This document shows, one piece after another, positions 1 to 8,636 of a DNA stretch of 64,000 nt. Within the stretch, counting starts at the first letter, position 1, and every line of letters begins with the position of its first letter. Position numbers and translations under genes: made by a program. The notes beneath the pieces are model-generated. The model searched no databases. It saw only the letters and a program-made list of their open reading frames with translations, and had not been told where the DNA came from. This DNA is from Acidovorax sp. NB1 (GTDB taxonomy: Bacteria > Pseudomonadota > Gammaproteobacteria > Burkholderiales > Burkholderiaceae_C), in NCBI RefSeq assembly GCF_005405905.1, contig NZ_BJHU01000016.1, forward strand, positions 81,145 to 145,144, in the 5' to 3' direction.

Positions 1-228
1 TGGAGCGTGCTGGAGGCGATTCGCCACCGCGTAGAGCTGCACGACCTGGCCCCCGCCCAGCACAAGGCCGTGATGGACGTGGCGCTCGACACCGGCCTGC
101 CCACCTTTGATGCCGCCTACCTGTGGCTGGCGCGCTCGTTGCGCCTGCCGCTGGCCACTTTCGACCCCCAGCAGATCGCTGCTGCCCAGCGCAGCGGCCT
201 CCCGCTTCTTGATCTCTCCAGCCTCTGA
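1..228 (+). CDS. PIN-domain (VapC-like) protein, C-terminal part, cut by the window edge
   Basis: The reading frame is open from the first base, so only the last 75 codons are visible and the true start lies outside the window. The visible part ends as PIN-domain ribonucleases do: a segment reading TFDAAYLWLA, whose Asp is the usual third acidic residue of the fold, followed by the LATFD strand that normally closes the metal-binding site. PIN proteins of this size are mostly VapC-type toxins that cut RNA. The antitoxin that would confirm this would lie to the left and cannot be seen. The stop is 12 bases before guaA, so the two genes are on the same strand and may be read together. Confidence 0.7.
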   Translation, partial: WSVLEAIRHRVELHDLAPAQHKAVMDVALDTGLPTFDAAYLWLARSLRLPLATFDPQQIAAAQRSGLPLLDLSSL

Positions 229-240
229 CGGACCACCACC

Positions 241-1857
241 ATGCAACACCAGAAAATCCTCATCCTCGATTTCGGCTCGCAAGTCACCCAGCTCATCGCT
301 CGCCGCGTTCGCGAGGCCAACGTCTACTGCGAAGTGCACCCTTGCGACGTGACCGACGAATGGGTGCGCGAATACGCCAAGGACGGCTCGCTCAAAGGCG
401 TGATCCTGTCTGGCAGCCACGCCAGCGTGTACGAGGTGGACGACAAGGCGCCGGATGCGGTGTTTGAGTTGGGCATCCCCGTGCTGGGCATCTGCTACGG
501 CATGCAGACCATGGCCCAGCAGCTAGGCGGCAAGGTCGAAGGCTCCAACACCCGCGAGTTTGGCTACGCCGAAGTGCGCGCCCATGGCCACACCGAGCTG
601 CTCAAGGGCATCGAAGACTTCGCGACACCCGAAGGCCACGGCATGCTCAAGGTGTGGATGAGCCACGGCGACAAGGTCACCGCCTTGCCCCCGGGCTTCA
701 AGGTGATGTGCTCCACGCCCTCGTGCCCCATCGCAGGCATGGCCGACGAAAGCCGCCGCTACTACGCCGTGCAGTTTCACCCCGAAGTCACGCACACCGT
801 GCAGGGCAAGGCGCTGCTGGAGCGCTTTGTGCTGGGCATCTGCGGCACACGTGCCGACTGGATCATGGGCGACTACATCGAAGAAGCCGTCCAGAAAATC
901 CGTGATCAAGTCGGTGACGAAGAAGTGATTCTGGGCCTGTCGGGTGGTGTGGATTCGTCTGTGGCCGCAGCGCTCATCCACCGCGCCATCGGCGACCAGC
1001 TCACCTGCGTGTTTGTGGACCATGGCCTGCTGCGCCTCAACGAGGGCGACATGGTCATGGACATGTTCGAAGGCAAGCTGCACGCCAAGGTCATCCGCGT
1101 GGATGCCAGCGATTTGTTCCTGGGCAAGCTGGCCGGGGTGAGCGAGCCCGAGCAGAAGCGCAAGATCATCGGCGGCCTGTTTGTGGACGTGTTCAAGGCC
1201 GAAGCTGCCAAGCTCAAGGCAGGTACCGGTGGCCACAAGGGCGCGACCTTTTTGGCCCAAGGCACGATCTATCCCGACGTGATCGAATCCGGCGGCGCCA
1301 AGAGCAAGAAGGCCGTCACCATCAAGAGCCACCACAACGTCGGTGGCCTGCCCGAGCAACTGGGCCTGAAGCTGCTGGAGCCTCTGCGCGATTTGTTCAA
1401 GGACGAAGTGCGCGAACTGGGCGTGGCCCTGGGCCTGCCGCCCGACATGGTCTACCGCCACCCCTTCCCCGGCCCCGGCCTGGGCGTGCGCATCCTGGGC
1501 GAGGTGAAGAAGGAGTACGCGGATCTGCTGCGCCGCGCCGACGCGATCTTCATCGAAGAGCTGCGCAACTTCCGCGACGAAGCCACCGGCAAGACTTGGT
1601 ACGACCTCACCAGCCAGGCTTTCACGGTGTTCCTGCCCGTCAAGAGCGTGGGTGTGATGGGCGATGGTCGCACGTACGACTACGTGGTGGCCCTGCGCGC
1701 GGTGCAGACCAGCGACTTCATGACCGCCGACTGGGCCGAGCTGCCTTACGCACTGCTCAAGAAGGTGTCGGGCCGCATCATCAACGAAGTGCGCGGCATC
1801 AACCGCGTGACGTACGACGTGAGCAGCAAGCCGCCAGCGACAATTGAGTGGGAGTGA
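241..1857 (+). CDS. guaA: GMP synthase (glutamine-hydrolysing)
   Basis: Converts XMP to GMP using ATP and glutamine, the last step of guanine nucleotide synthesis, in the cytoplasm. The 538-residue length is close to family norms. The N-terminal class I glutaminase domain (about 1-205) shows the nucleophile Cys85 in LGICYG and the later catalytic His/Glu in QFHPE. The ATP pyrophosphatase domain starts near residue 230 with the P-loop SGGVDSS. The C-terminal dimerisation domain ends in the typical PPATIEWE. guaB is not adjacent. The C-terminal end is complete and the downstream gene is separated by an SOS-type promoter, so guaA is probably not co-regulated with it. Confidence 0.98.
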   Translation: MQHQKILILDFGSQVTQLIARRVREANVYCEVHPCDVTDEWVREYAKDGSLKGVILSGSHASVYEVDDKAPDAVFELGIPVLGICYGMQTMAQQLGGKVEGSNTREFGYAEVRAHGHTELLKGIEDFATPEGHGMLKVWMSHGDKVTALPPGFKVMCSTPSCPIAGMADESRRYYAVQFHPEVTHTVQGKALLERFVLGICGTRADWIMGDYIEEAVQKIRDQVGDEEVILGLSGGVDSSVAAALIHRAIGDQLTCVFVDHGLLRLNEGDMVMDMFEGKLHAKVIRVDASDLFLGKLAGVSEPEQKRKIIGGLFVDVFKAEAAKLKAGTGGHKGATFLAQGTIYPDVIESGGAKSKKAVTIKSHHNVGGLPEQLGLKLLEPLRDLFKDEVRELGVALGLPPDMVYRHPFPGPGLGVRILGEVKKEYADLLRRADAIFIEELRNFRDEATGKTWYDLTSQAFTVFLPVKSVGVMGDGRTYDYVVALRAVQTSDFMTADWAELPYALLKKVSGRIINEVRGINRVTYDVSSKPPATIEWE

Positions 1858-1875
1858 GTGGAGGGTAAATCGAAA

Positions 1876-1895
1876 TACTGGTTATTTAAACAGTA
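1876..1895. promoter_or_regulatory. LexA (SOS) box
   Basis: The 20-base palindrome TACTG-N10-CAGTA matches the E. coli-type LexA consensus at every defined position, and its N10 core (GTTATTTAAA) is AT-rich. It starts 19 bases after the guaA stop and ends 42 bases before the start chosen for the RNA ligase-like gene, where a repressor would cover that gene's promoter. The sequence match is direct; LexA control is inference. Confidence 0.85.
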
Positions 1896-1936
1896 TTGGC
1901 GCACAATGCGACGGATCTTCCGGAGCTTTGTGTGCC

Positions 1937-2524
1937 ATGTTCCAGCTTCACGATCTCTACTATTTTCTCTCCCCTCCGCAGCTTGCCGCCGAGACGGCCA
2001 AGGGGTTACTGCAGCGCCTCCAAGAACCCCGTTGGGCGGGCAGAGGCGAGCCAATGTCCTTGGATCGGCTGCACATCACGCTCCATCACCTGGGGCGCTT
2101 CCTGAACAGCATCCCCCGAGAGGTAATCGACTTGGCGCTGGCGGCGGGTAGCGCTATGGACTACGAACCGTTTGGGGTCCGCCTCGACGTGCTGCAGTCC
2201 CGGGGCGGCTTTGAAAAGGGGACTTTCGGCACCGTTGAGCTGGCGCCACAAGCGGGCGCCGCGCGTGACCTGCGAGGGTTTCAACATGCGCTTGGCAACA
2301 CGATGCGCCGCATGGGCTTTGCAGAAACTCAGATCCGCAGCCATTTCAATCCGCACATGACATTGCACTACAAGCACGAACGCATTGACCGCATGGTTGT
2401 CGCTCCAGTGGCGTGGACTGTGGTGCAGTTTGCCTTGGTAGACAGCCTCTACGGCCTGAGCAGGCATGATGTGCTTGCGCGCTGGACTTTGAAGGCACGG
2501 CAGCAGGTCTTTCTTGACTGGTGA
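1937..2524 (+). CDS. 2'-5' RNA ligase / RNA 2',3'-cyclic phosphodiesterase family protein
   Basis: A 195-residue protein of the 2H phosphoesterase superfamily (LigT/ThpR type). It has both catalytic HxTx motifs: HITL at residues 46-49 and HMTL at 140-143. Family members hydrolyse 2',3'-cyclic phosphate ends of RNA or join 2'-5' linked halves in vitro. The biological substrate is unknown. The frame is open back into guaA, but the ATG at 1937 gives a protein starting at the first beta strand (FQLHDLYYFL) and has a GGAG 11 bases upstream. The LexA box at 1876-1895 lies between the two genes, so this is a candidate damage-inducible RNA-processing enzyme. The following gene starts 105 bases later on the same strand. 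Confidence 0.85.
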   Translation: MFQLHDLYYFLSPPQLAAETAKGLLQRLQEPRWAGRGEPMSLDRLHITLHHLGRFLNSIPREVIDLALAAGSAMDYEPFGVRLDVLQSRGGFEKGTFGTVELAPQAGAARDLRGFQHALGNTMRRMGFAETQIRSHFNPHMTLHYKHERIDRMVVAPVAWTVVQFALVDSLYGLSRHDVLARWTLKARQQVFLDW

Positions 2525-2629
2525 TGTTGCGAAGCAAGCGGGCACCCATGCGTACTCGCGGTGCGGCACCGTCGTGCGGAAGCTTCCGCGGCTACCATCC
2601 CCTGAGGCCATCGGCTCTCTCATTTCCTC

Positions 2630-3700
2630 ATGACGACACTTCACGATTTCTGGCCCGGTTGTGGTTTCCAAACGCTCGATCACGATGTCCGTGGCTGGCT
2701 GCTCCCCACCGACGGATACCTGCTTTGGCTGCTGGCCCGACCAGAGCTGGCACTGGTGCCGGAGTCGTGCGCTGCTGAGATCGCACTGCATGAATCGCTG
2801 AAGGTGTCACCCGCGCGGGCGGTTATCTCTGCGGAGCTGGCTGCATTGCAGGACGATGACGCCCGTGAGAACTACACCGTGTTCCTGCGCTTCCGCGATG
2901 GCCTGCTGGCCGCCGGCACGCTGGAGGCTTATTACCTGCAACTCATGCGCAGTGGGGCGGTGAATGTGCCCGCCGTGTTCATCGACGCCGTGGTGCAGGC
3001 CCTGCTGCGCAACCTACTGGACAACTGCAACGACGCCTTCGAAGCCCGCGCTGCCGAGATGCTGTTTCGGCCCCAGCGCATCACCTTGCAAGAGGGGCAA
3101 ATGCTGGCAGGCGACCGGGCAACCCTGGACATGCTCAATGAAACAGCAGGCCTGGGCGAAGTCGGGCGGCTGCTGCTGCAAAGCGGCGCACTGCAGCCCA
3201 CTGCCCAGGTCAAGGTGCTGTCGGCCGACAATGCGGCGCAATATTGGCATGAGAGCGAACGACACCACTTTCTGCTCGACTTGACTCATGAGCTGACGCA
3301 GGACCTGAGCCATGGCCTGACCTTCAAGATGACCCGTGCACGCTCAGGCCTGAAAGCCTTGGCCCGCGTGCTGGAGCGCTGGGTGGCGCATCTGTTGGGT
3401 GTGCAGGTGCAGATCGAGCCTGTGCACCAGGTCATCGACAGCGCGTGGCGCTGGCATGTGGGGCTGGATGTGGAGTCCACCGCCATCCTCAACGACCTGT
3501 ACCAGGACCGGCCCGTGGAGCCAGAGCGTATGGCACGGCTGGTCAGCCTGTTTACGCTGATCTTTGCGAACCCGGCCGAGATGCGTGCCGATGTGGCGGG
3601 CAAGCCGGTGTACCTGGGGCTGGCGACCAACGCCGAGGGCGTGGTGCGCATCAAGCCGCAGAACCTGTTGCTCAATCTGCCGCTGGCATCAGCATCCTGA
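2630..3700 (+). CDS. Conserved hypothetical protein, DUF6352-like
   Basis: A 356-residue soluble protein with no signal peptide, membrane segment or catalytic motif that I can identify. It resembles proteins labelled DUF6352 in Burkholderiales; this is from memory and of moderate certainty. It starts HDFWPGCGF and has a PTDGYLLWLL segment near residue 25. The rest is mostly alpha-helical in composition, and Leu- and Ala-rich. It begins 105 bases after the SOS-box-controlled RNA ligase-like gene and may share its transcript. No clear ribosome binding site is seen before the ATG at 2630. A dispersed repeat begins at its stop codon. Confidence 0.75.
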   Translation: MTTLHDFWPGCGFQTLDHDVRGWLLPTDGYLLWLLARPELALVPESCAAEIALHESLKVSPARAVISAELAALQDDDARENYTVFLRFRDGLLAAGTLEAYYLQLMRSGAVNVPAVFIDAVVQALLRNLLDNCNDAFEARAAEMLFRPQRITLQEGQMLAGDRATLDMLNETAGLGEVGRLLLQSGALQPTAQVKVLSADNAAQYWHESERHHFLLDLTHELTQDLSHGLTFKMTRARSGLKALARVLERWVAHLLGVQVQIEPVHQVIDSAWRWHVGLDVESTAILNDLYQDRPVEPERMARLVSLFTLIFANPAEMRADVAGKPVYLGLATNAEGVVRIKPQNLLLNLPLASAS

Positions 3701-3766
3701 TTGCTATTGAATTGATAGCTATCAAGGCATGATGAACAGGCGGTAGCAGCCCCTTTGATTCAAAAA
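3700..3766 (+). repeat. Dispersed Comamonadaceae-type repeat, copy 1
   Basis: Contains TGATAGCTATCAAGGC followed by CAGGCGGTAG and TTTGATTCAAAA, the same blocks in the same order as the copy at 43951-44016. It lies between the convergent genes ending at 3700 and 3801. Confidence 0.75.
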
Positions 3767-3800
3767 GTATCCCCTTGGTTGGTAGTCTGGTAACCAGCCC

Positions 3801-6800
3801 TCATCCAATCGTCATCAGGCTTGCGTTTCCGCCAGCTGCTGCGGTGTTCACACTCAGCGCCCGTTCGATCAGCAAGCGCTCCAACGGGATGTCGGTGGCG
3901 CCGGGCTGCAGCGCGGTCACGCCCACGATGGGCCCGGGGCGGCGGGCGAGGGTGGTGCATACCGTCTGCAGCGATGCGGCGTCGCCATGGTGCAGTACGG
4001 CGTCCAGTGCCACGGTGGCATCGCTCAGGGCGTTGTCTTGCAGCATGACCTGGGCCTGCACGTGGGTGGGCAGCTTCGCGCGCAGCCCTGCATGGGCGTG
4101 GGGCCACAGGGCTGTCCCTCCGCTGGCGAGCACGGCGGCCGTCTGCACCAGCAGATCGTCCGCGCTGGGTGCCAGGCACAGCACACGGGCGCGGGGGGCC
4201 AGGGTGTAGACATTGCGCTCACCCGTGGGGCCGGTCAGGGTGCGGGCGGTGCCGCTCTGTGTTTCTCGCGCAAAACGCTGGCAGTGGCCCGCCAGGGCCA
4301 GGTTGCCCTGGTTATGTGCCCATTGCTGCAAGGTGCCTAGTGGGGCCAGCTGGCGCTCGCGCCGCTCGGTATCGGGCGGGCTGGTGCGGTCGGCCTCGGC
4401 CAAGGTGCGCGCCAGTGCATTGGCTGGGCGCTGCGACAGCAGGCGCAGCAGGTACAGCGGCCCACCGGCCTTGGGCCCCGTGCCGGACAGGCCTTCGCCA
4501 CCAAACGGCTGCACGCCCACCACGGCGCCGACCATGTTGCGGTTCACGTACACGTTGCCCGCATGGGCGCGGTTGACCACGCGGGCAATGGTTTCGTCGA
4601 TGCGGGTGTGCACGCCTTGTGTGAGGCCGTAGCCGGTGGCGTTGATCTGATCGAGCAACTGGTCCAGGTCATTGCGGGCGTAGCGCACTAGGTGCAGCAC
4701 GGGGCCGAAGACTTCTCGCTGCAACTCGCCAATGTGCTTCAGCTCGATCAGCGTGGGCGGCACGAAAGTGCCCTGTGCGCTGCTCATTGCCAGATGGCTG
4801 GAGTGCTGGAACACGCGGTGGCCTTGGGCCTTGAATTTTTCGATGTGCTGGGTGATGCCTGCCTGCGCCTCGGCATCAATGACGGGGCCTACATCCACGC
4901 GCAATTCGCCGGGGTTGCCCACGCGCAGCTCGCCCATGGCGCCCTGCAGCATCTCGACCACGCGGTCGGCGGCTTCTTCCTGTACGCACAGCACGCGCAG
5001 GGCAGAGCAGCGCTGGCCCGCGCTGTCAAAGGCGGACGACACGGCATCGCCCACCACCTGTTCCACCAGCGCGGACGAGTCCACGATCATCGCGTTCTGC
5101 CCACCCGTTTCGGCGATCAGCGGGATGGGGCGGCCTGCGGCATCCAGCCGCCCGGCCACGGTGCGCTGCAGGATGCGGGCGACTTCGGTAGAGCCCGTGA
5201 ACATCACGCCCATCACGCGGGCGTCGCCAATCAAGCGCGCGCCCACGGTCTCGCCCTGGCCGGGCAGCAGTTGCACTGCCGCGCGGGGCACACCCGCCTG
5301 CCACAGCAGGCGCACGGCTTCGGCGGCGATCAGCGGGGTTTGCTCTGCCGGCTTGGCCAGCACGGGGTTGCCTGCGGCCAATGCTGCGGCCACCTGACCC
5401 ATGAAGATGGCTAGCGGGAAGTTCCAGGGGCTGATGCAGGCCATGGGGCCCAGCGGGATGTGGGTGGCGTTGTCGAAGGTGCTTTGCACCTGCGCGGCGT
5501 AGTAGCGCAAAAAGTCCACCGCTTCGCGCACTTCGGCCACGGCGTTGCTGGCGCTTTTGCCCGCTTCGCGCATCAGCAGGCCCAGCAAGGGCAGCATGCG
5601 CTCTTCCAGCAGGTCGGCGGTGCGCAGCAGGGCTGCAGCACGCTCGGCGGGTGGCGTGGCGGCCCAGGGGGCTGCGGCGGCCTGGGCTTGGGCCAGGGCC
5701 TGGTCTACGTCGGCGGCGGTGGCTTCTTGCACCTGGCCCACCACGTCGTTGTGGTCGGCGGGGTTGCGCACGGGTTGGGTGGGGCCTGCGGGCACATCAG
5801 CGGCCAGCAGGGGCGCTGCCGCCCAGGGCTGGCTTGCCGTGGCTTGCAGCGTGGCGGCCAGATCGGTCAGCGTGTTCTCGTTTGACAGGTCCAGCCCGCG
5901 CGAGTTGGTGCGGTGCGTGCCATACAGGCTCTTGGGGGGGGCAATGCGGGGGTGGGGCAGGCCAGCGGTGCCTTCGGTGGCAGCTTGCTGGTCTACCACC
6001 TGCACGGGGCTTTTCACTAGCTCATCCAGCGCAATGGTTTCGTCGGCAATGCGGTTCACGAAGGATGTGTTGGCACCGTTCTCCAGCAGGCGGCGCACCA
6101 GGTAGGCCAGCAGCGTTTCGTGCGTGCCCACGGGGGCGTAGATGCGGCAGGGGCGGCCCAGCTTGCCCGCAGCGATGGCGCCCACCACCTGCTCATACAG
6201 CGGCTCGCCCATGCCGTGCAGGCACTGGAACTCGTACTGCCCAGCGTAGTAGTTGCTGCCCGCCAGTTGGTAGATGGTGGCTACCGTTTCTGCGTTGTGC
6301 GTGGCGAACTGGGGGTACACGGCCTCGGGTGCTGCCAGCAGTTTCTTGGCGCAGGCGATGTAGGAAATGTCGGTGTGCACCTTGCGGGTGTAGACGGGGT
6401 AGTCCGTGAGGCCATCGACCTGGGCGCGCTTGATTTCGCTGTCCCAGTACGCGCCTTTGACCAGGCGCACCATCAGGCGGCGCTGGGTGCGGCGGGCCAA
6501 GTCCACCACATAGTCGATGACGAAGGGGCAGCGCTTTTGGTAGGCCTGGATGACGAAGCCAATGCCGTTCCAGCCCGCCAGCGTGGGCTCGTGGCACAGG
6601 CGCTCCAGCAGGTCCAGCGACAGCTCCAGCCGGTCGGTTTCTTCGGCGTCGATGTTCAGGCCAATGTCGTATTGCTTCGCCAGAGCTGTGAGGCGCAGCA
6701 CCAGCGGGTACAGCTCGTCCATCACCCGGCCCAACTGTGCGCGGCTGTAGCGCGGGTGCAGGGCCGAGAGCTTGATGGAGATGCCCGGGCCTTCGTAGAT

Positions 6801-7559
6801 GCCGCGCCCGGCCGAGGCCTTGCCAATCGCGTGGATGGCCTGCTCGTACGATGCGTAGTAGCGCTGGGCATCTTCGCTGGTCAGCGCGGCCTCGCCCAGC
6901 ATGTCGTACGAATAGCGAAAGCCCTCGGCCTCCATCGTGCGGGCGTTGCGCAGGGCTTCGTCAATGGTCTCGCCGGTCACAAACTGCTCGCCCATCATGC
7001 GCATGGCCATGTCCACGCCCTTGCGGATGAGTGGCTCGCCGCCCTTGCCGATCAGGCGGCTGAGCGAGTTGCCCAGGCTGCTTTCGCTGTGCGTGGCCAC
7101 CAGCTTGCCGGTGATGAGCAGGCCCCAGGTGGCGGCGTTAACGAAGAGCGAGGGGCTCTTGCCCAGGTGTGCATCCCACTGGCCATTGCTGATCTTGTCG
7201 CGGATGAGCGCGTCGCGCGTGGCCTTGTCGGGGATGCGCAGCAGCGCCTCGGCCAGGCACATCAGCGCCACGCCTTCTTGGGACGACAGCGAAAACTCTT
7301 GCAGCAAGCCCTGCACGATGCCTGCGCGCCCGGCGCTGGCCTTGCGTTCGCGCAGCGCCTTGGCAATGCGCAGGGCCAGTTGCTCGGCCGCTGTGGCTTG
7401 ATCGGCAGGCAGGCGGGCCTGGGCCAGCAGCGGGGCCAGGGCCTCGGGCTCGGGGCGGCGGTAGACGGCTGTGATGGATGCGCGCAGCGGGTTGGAGAGC
7501 GGCGTGCGGGGCGCGAAGTCTGCAAACGGAGTGGAGTGCTGGACGGAGGGCTGCGTCAT
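3801..7559 (-). CDS. putA: Bifunctional proline dehydrogenase / glutamate-semialdehyde dehydrogenase
   Basis: Oxidises proline to pyrroline-5-carboxylate (FAD) and then to glutamate (NAD+), feeding proline into central metabolism at the inner membrane. The 1252-residue product has the proline dehydrogenase barrel in the first 500 or so residues (KLSALHPRYS, LVKGAYWDSEIK, QFATHNA, YEFQCLHGMG). The aldehyde dehydrogenase domain follows at about 560-1030, with catalytic Cys in GQRCSALRVL and Glu in AETGGQN, and then a C-terminal extension. The N-terminal ribbon-helix-helix DNA-binding domain of E. coli PutA is absent, so this is a non-autoregulatory PutA. A divergent Lrp-type gene 126 bases away probably takes over regulation. 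Confidence 0.97.
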   Translation of the reverse strand: MTQPSVQHSTPFADFAPRTPLSNPLRASITAVYRRPEPEALAPLLAQARLPADQATAAEQLALRIAKALRERKASAGRAGIVQGLLQEFSLSSQEGVALMCLAEALLRIPDKATRDALIRDKISNGQWDAHLGKSPSLFVNAATWGLLITGKLVATHSESSLGNSLSRLIGKGGEPLIRKGVDMAMRMMGEQFVTGETIDEALRNARTMEAEGFRYSYDMLGEAALTSEDAQRYYASYEQAIHAIGKASAGRGIYEGPGISIKLSALHPRYSRAQLGRVMDELYPLVLRLTALAKQYDIGLNIDAEETDRLELSLDLLERLCHEPTLAGWNGIGFVIQAYQKRCPFVIDYVVDLARRTQRRLMVRLVKGAYWDSEIKRAQVDGLTDYPVYTRKVHTDISYIACAKKLLAAPEAVYPQFATHNAETVATIYQLAGSNYYAGQYEFQCLHGMGEPLYEQVVGAIAAGKLGRPCRIYAPVGTHETLLAYLVRRLLENGANTSFVNRIADETIALDELVKSPVQVVDQQAATEGTAGLPHPRIAPPKSLYGTHRTNSRGLDLSNENTLTDLAATLQATASQPWAAAPLLAADVPAGPTQPVRNPADHNDVVGQVQEATAADVDQALAQAQAAAAPWAATPPAERAAALLRTADLLEERMLPLLGLLMREAGKSASNAVAEVREAVDFLRYYAAQVQSTFDNATHIPLGPMACISPWNFPLAIFMGQVAAALAAGNPVLAKPAEQTPLIAAEAVRLLWQAGVPRAAVQLLPGQGETVGARLIGDARVMGVMFTGSTEVARILQRTVAGRLDAAGRPIPLIAETGGQNAMIVDSSALVEQVVGDAVSSAFDSAGQRCSALRVLCVQEEAADRVVEMLQGAMGELRVGNPGELRVDVGPVIDAEAQAGITQHIEKFKAQGHRVFQHSSHLAMSSAQGTFVPPTLIELKHIGELQREVFGPVLHLVRYARNDLDQLLDQINATGYGLTQGVHTRIDETIARVVNRAHAGNVYVNRNMVGAVVGVQPFGGEGLSGTGPKAGGPLYLLRLLSQRPANALARTLAEADRTSPPDTERRERQLAPLGTLQQWAHNQGNLALAGHCQRFARETQSGTARTLTGPTGERNVYTLAPRARVLCLAPSADDLLVQTAAVLASGGTALWPHAHAGLRAKLPTHVQAQVMLQDNALSDATVALDAVLHHGDAASLQTVCTTLARRPGPIVGVTALQPGATDIPLERLLIERALSVNTAAAGGNASLMTIG

Positions 7560-7685
7560 GGCGTCGTCTTTCTGTGATTTGTGGGGCCAAGCGAGGGTTT
7601 GGCGCGTTATGGGCGATGATCCTTGGGATGGTGGTGAATAAATGGTCGAAAATTCGCGTTAAAGCCGAATAAATATCTAATCGAA

Positions 7686-8159
7686 ATGCAAACAGAACCC
7701 GATCTGGACCGCATCGACCGCAAGATTCTGTCAATCCTGCAGGAAGATGGCCGCATTGCCAACCTCAAGCTGGCCGAGGCCGTGGCCTTGTCGCCCACGG
7801 CTGTTCTGGCTCGGGTGCAGCGTCTCACGCGCGACGGCTTCATCCTGGGCTACGAGGCCCGCCTGAACCCGCTCAAGCTGGGCGCAGGCATGCTGGTGTT
7901 TGTGGAGGTGCTGCTGGACCGCACCACGCCCAACGTGTTCGACCAGTTCAAGGCCGCCGTGCAGGTGCACCCGGAGATCATGGAATGCCACATGGTGGCG
8001 GGCGGGTTCGACTACCTGCTCAAGACGCGATCCGCTGACATGAACGCCTACCGCGTGTTTGCGGGCAATGTGTTGTGGCAACTGCCCGGCGTGCGCGAGA
8101 CGCGCACCTATGCAGTGATGGAAGAGGTCAAGCACACCAACCATTTGCACCTGCGGTGA
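7686..8159 (+). CDS. Lrp/AsnC family transcriptional regulator, probable proline catabolism regulator
   Basis: A 157-residue member of the feast/famine regulator family. It has an N-terminal winged helix-turn-helix (about 8-60, LDRIDRKILSILQEDGRI) and a C-terminal RAM ligand-binding domain ending in TYAVMEEVKHT. It is divergent from putA with 126 bp between the starts. PutA here lacks its own DNA-binding domain, so this protein is the likely activator of putA in response to proline, as PutR/Lrp-type activators do in other Proteobacteria. This role is inferred from position. The AT-rich stretch just before the ATG (AATAAATATCTAAT) is unlike the rest of the region and probably holds promoter or operator sequence. 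Confidence 0.93.
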   Translation: MQTEPDLDRIDRKILSILQEDGRIANLKLAEAVALSPTAVLARVQRLTRDGFILGYEARLNPLKLGAGMLVFVEVLLDRTTPNVFDQFKAAVQVHPEIMECHMVAGGFDYLLKTRSADMNAYRVFAGNVLWQLPGVRETRTYAVMEEVKHTNHLHLR

Positions 8160-8272
8160 GAGGGCGGGGCGGTGGCAGAAGACTAGTACGGCCGCAGCCC
8201 GAGCCAGATTGGCTCTGCAGGGCAAAGCCCGCATAATGCAACGCAGCAACCGTCAGACTGAGGAGAAGAACC

Positions 8273-8578
8273 ATGAGAGCCCTTCCAACCGCTGCCGCCG
8301 CCTTGTTGGCCGCCCTTTTCAGCCAGTCGGCCGCCGCCGGGTGTTATGTGGTCTATGGCCCCAACAAGGACATCGTCTACCGCGCCCCCGAGCCACCGGT
8401 CGATATGTCGCGCCAGATCCACGAAACCCTGCCGCGTGTGGCTCCGGGGGGCACCCTGGTGTTCTCACCCGACGATTTTGGCTGCGAACTCACCATCAAC
8501 AAGCTGCCGCTGGCTTCGGCCGCTTCAGCCGTATCGGCGCCAGGGGGCATGCGCCCCGCACGCGCAGACCGGGGCTAA
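8273..8578 (+). CDS. Small secreted protein of unknown function
   Basis: A 101-residue protein with a clear Sec signal peptide (residues 1 to about 22, ending QSAAA before GCYVVYG). The mature part of roughly 80 residues is short, has two cysteines (in GCYVVYG and FGCELT) that could form a periplasmic disulfide, and ends in a low-complexity Ala/Pro/Arg tail. A GAGGAGAA ribosome site lies just upstream. I do not recognise a named family; it looks like a conserved hypothetical of the group. rlmD starts 58 bases downstream on the same strand. Confidence 0.75.
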   Translation: MRALPTAAAALLAALFSQSAAAGCYVVYGPNKDIVYRAPEPPVDMSRQIHETLPRVAPGGTLVFSPDDFGCELTINKLPLASAASAVSAPGGMRPARADRG

Positions 8579-8636
8579 ACCAGCCCCACGACTCGGCCCG
8601 CTGCAGCGGCGGCCCTGGGCCTGAGACAATCGGGGG

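Noticed and set aside
523..1461. A 312-residue ORF antisense to guaA, and similar long antisense ORFs opposite putA, aceA, thrS, pheT, nirB, pepN and argG
   Set aside because: They are mirror frames of high-GC coding sequence. The residue composition (His-, Ala- and Gly-rich) is typical of shadows, and each lies opposite a clearly conserved gene.
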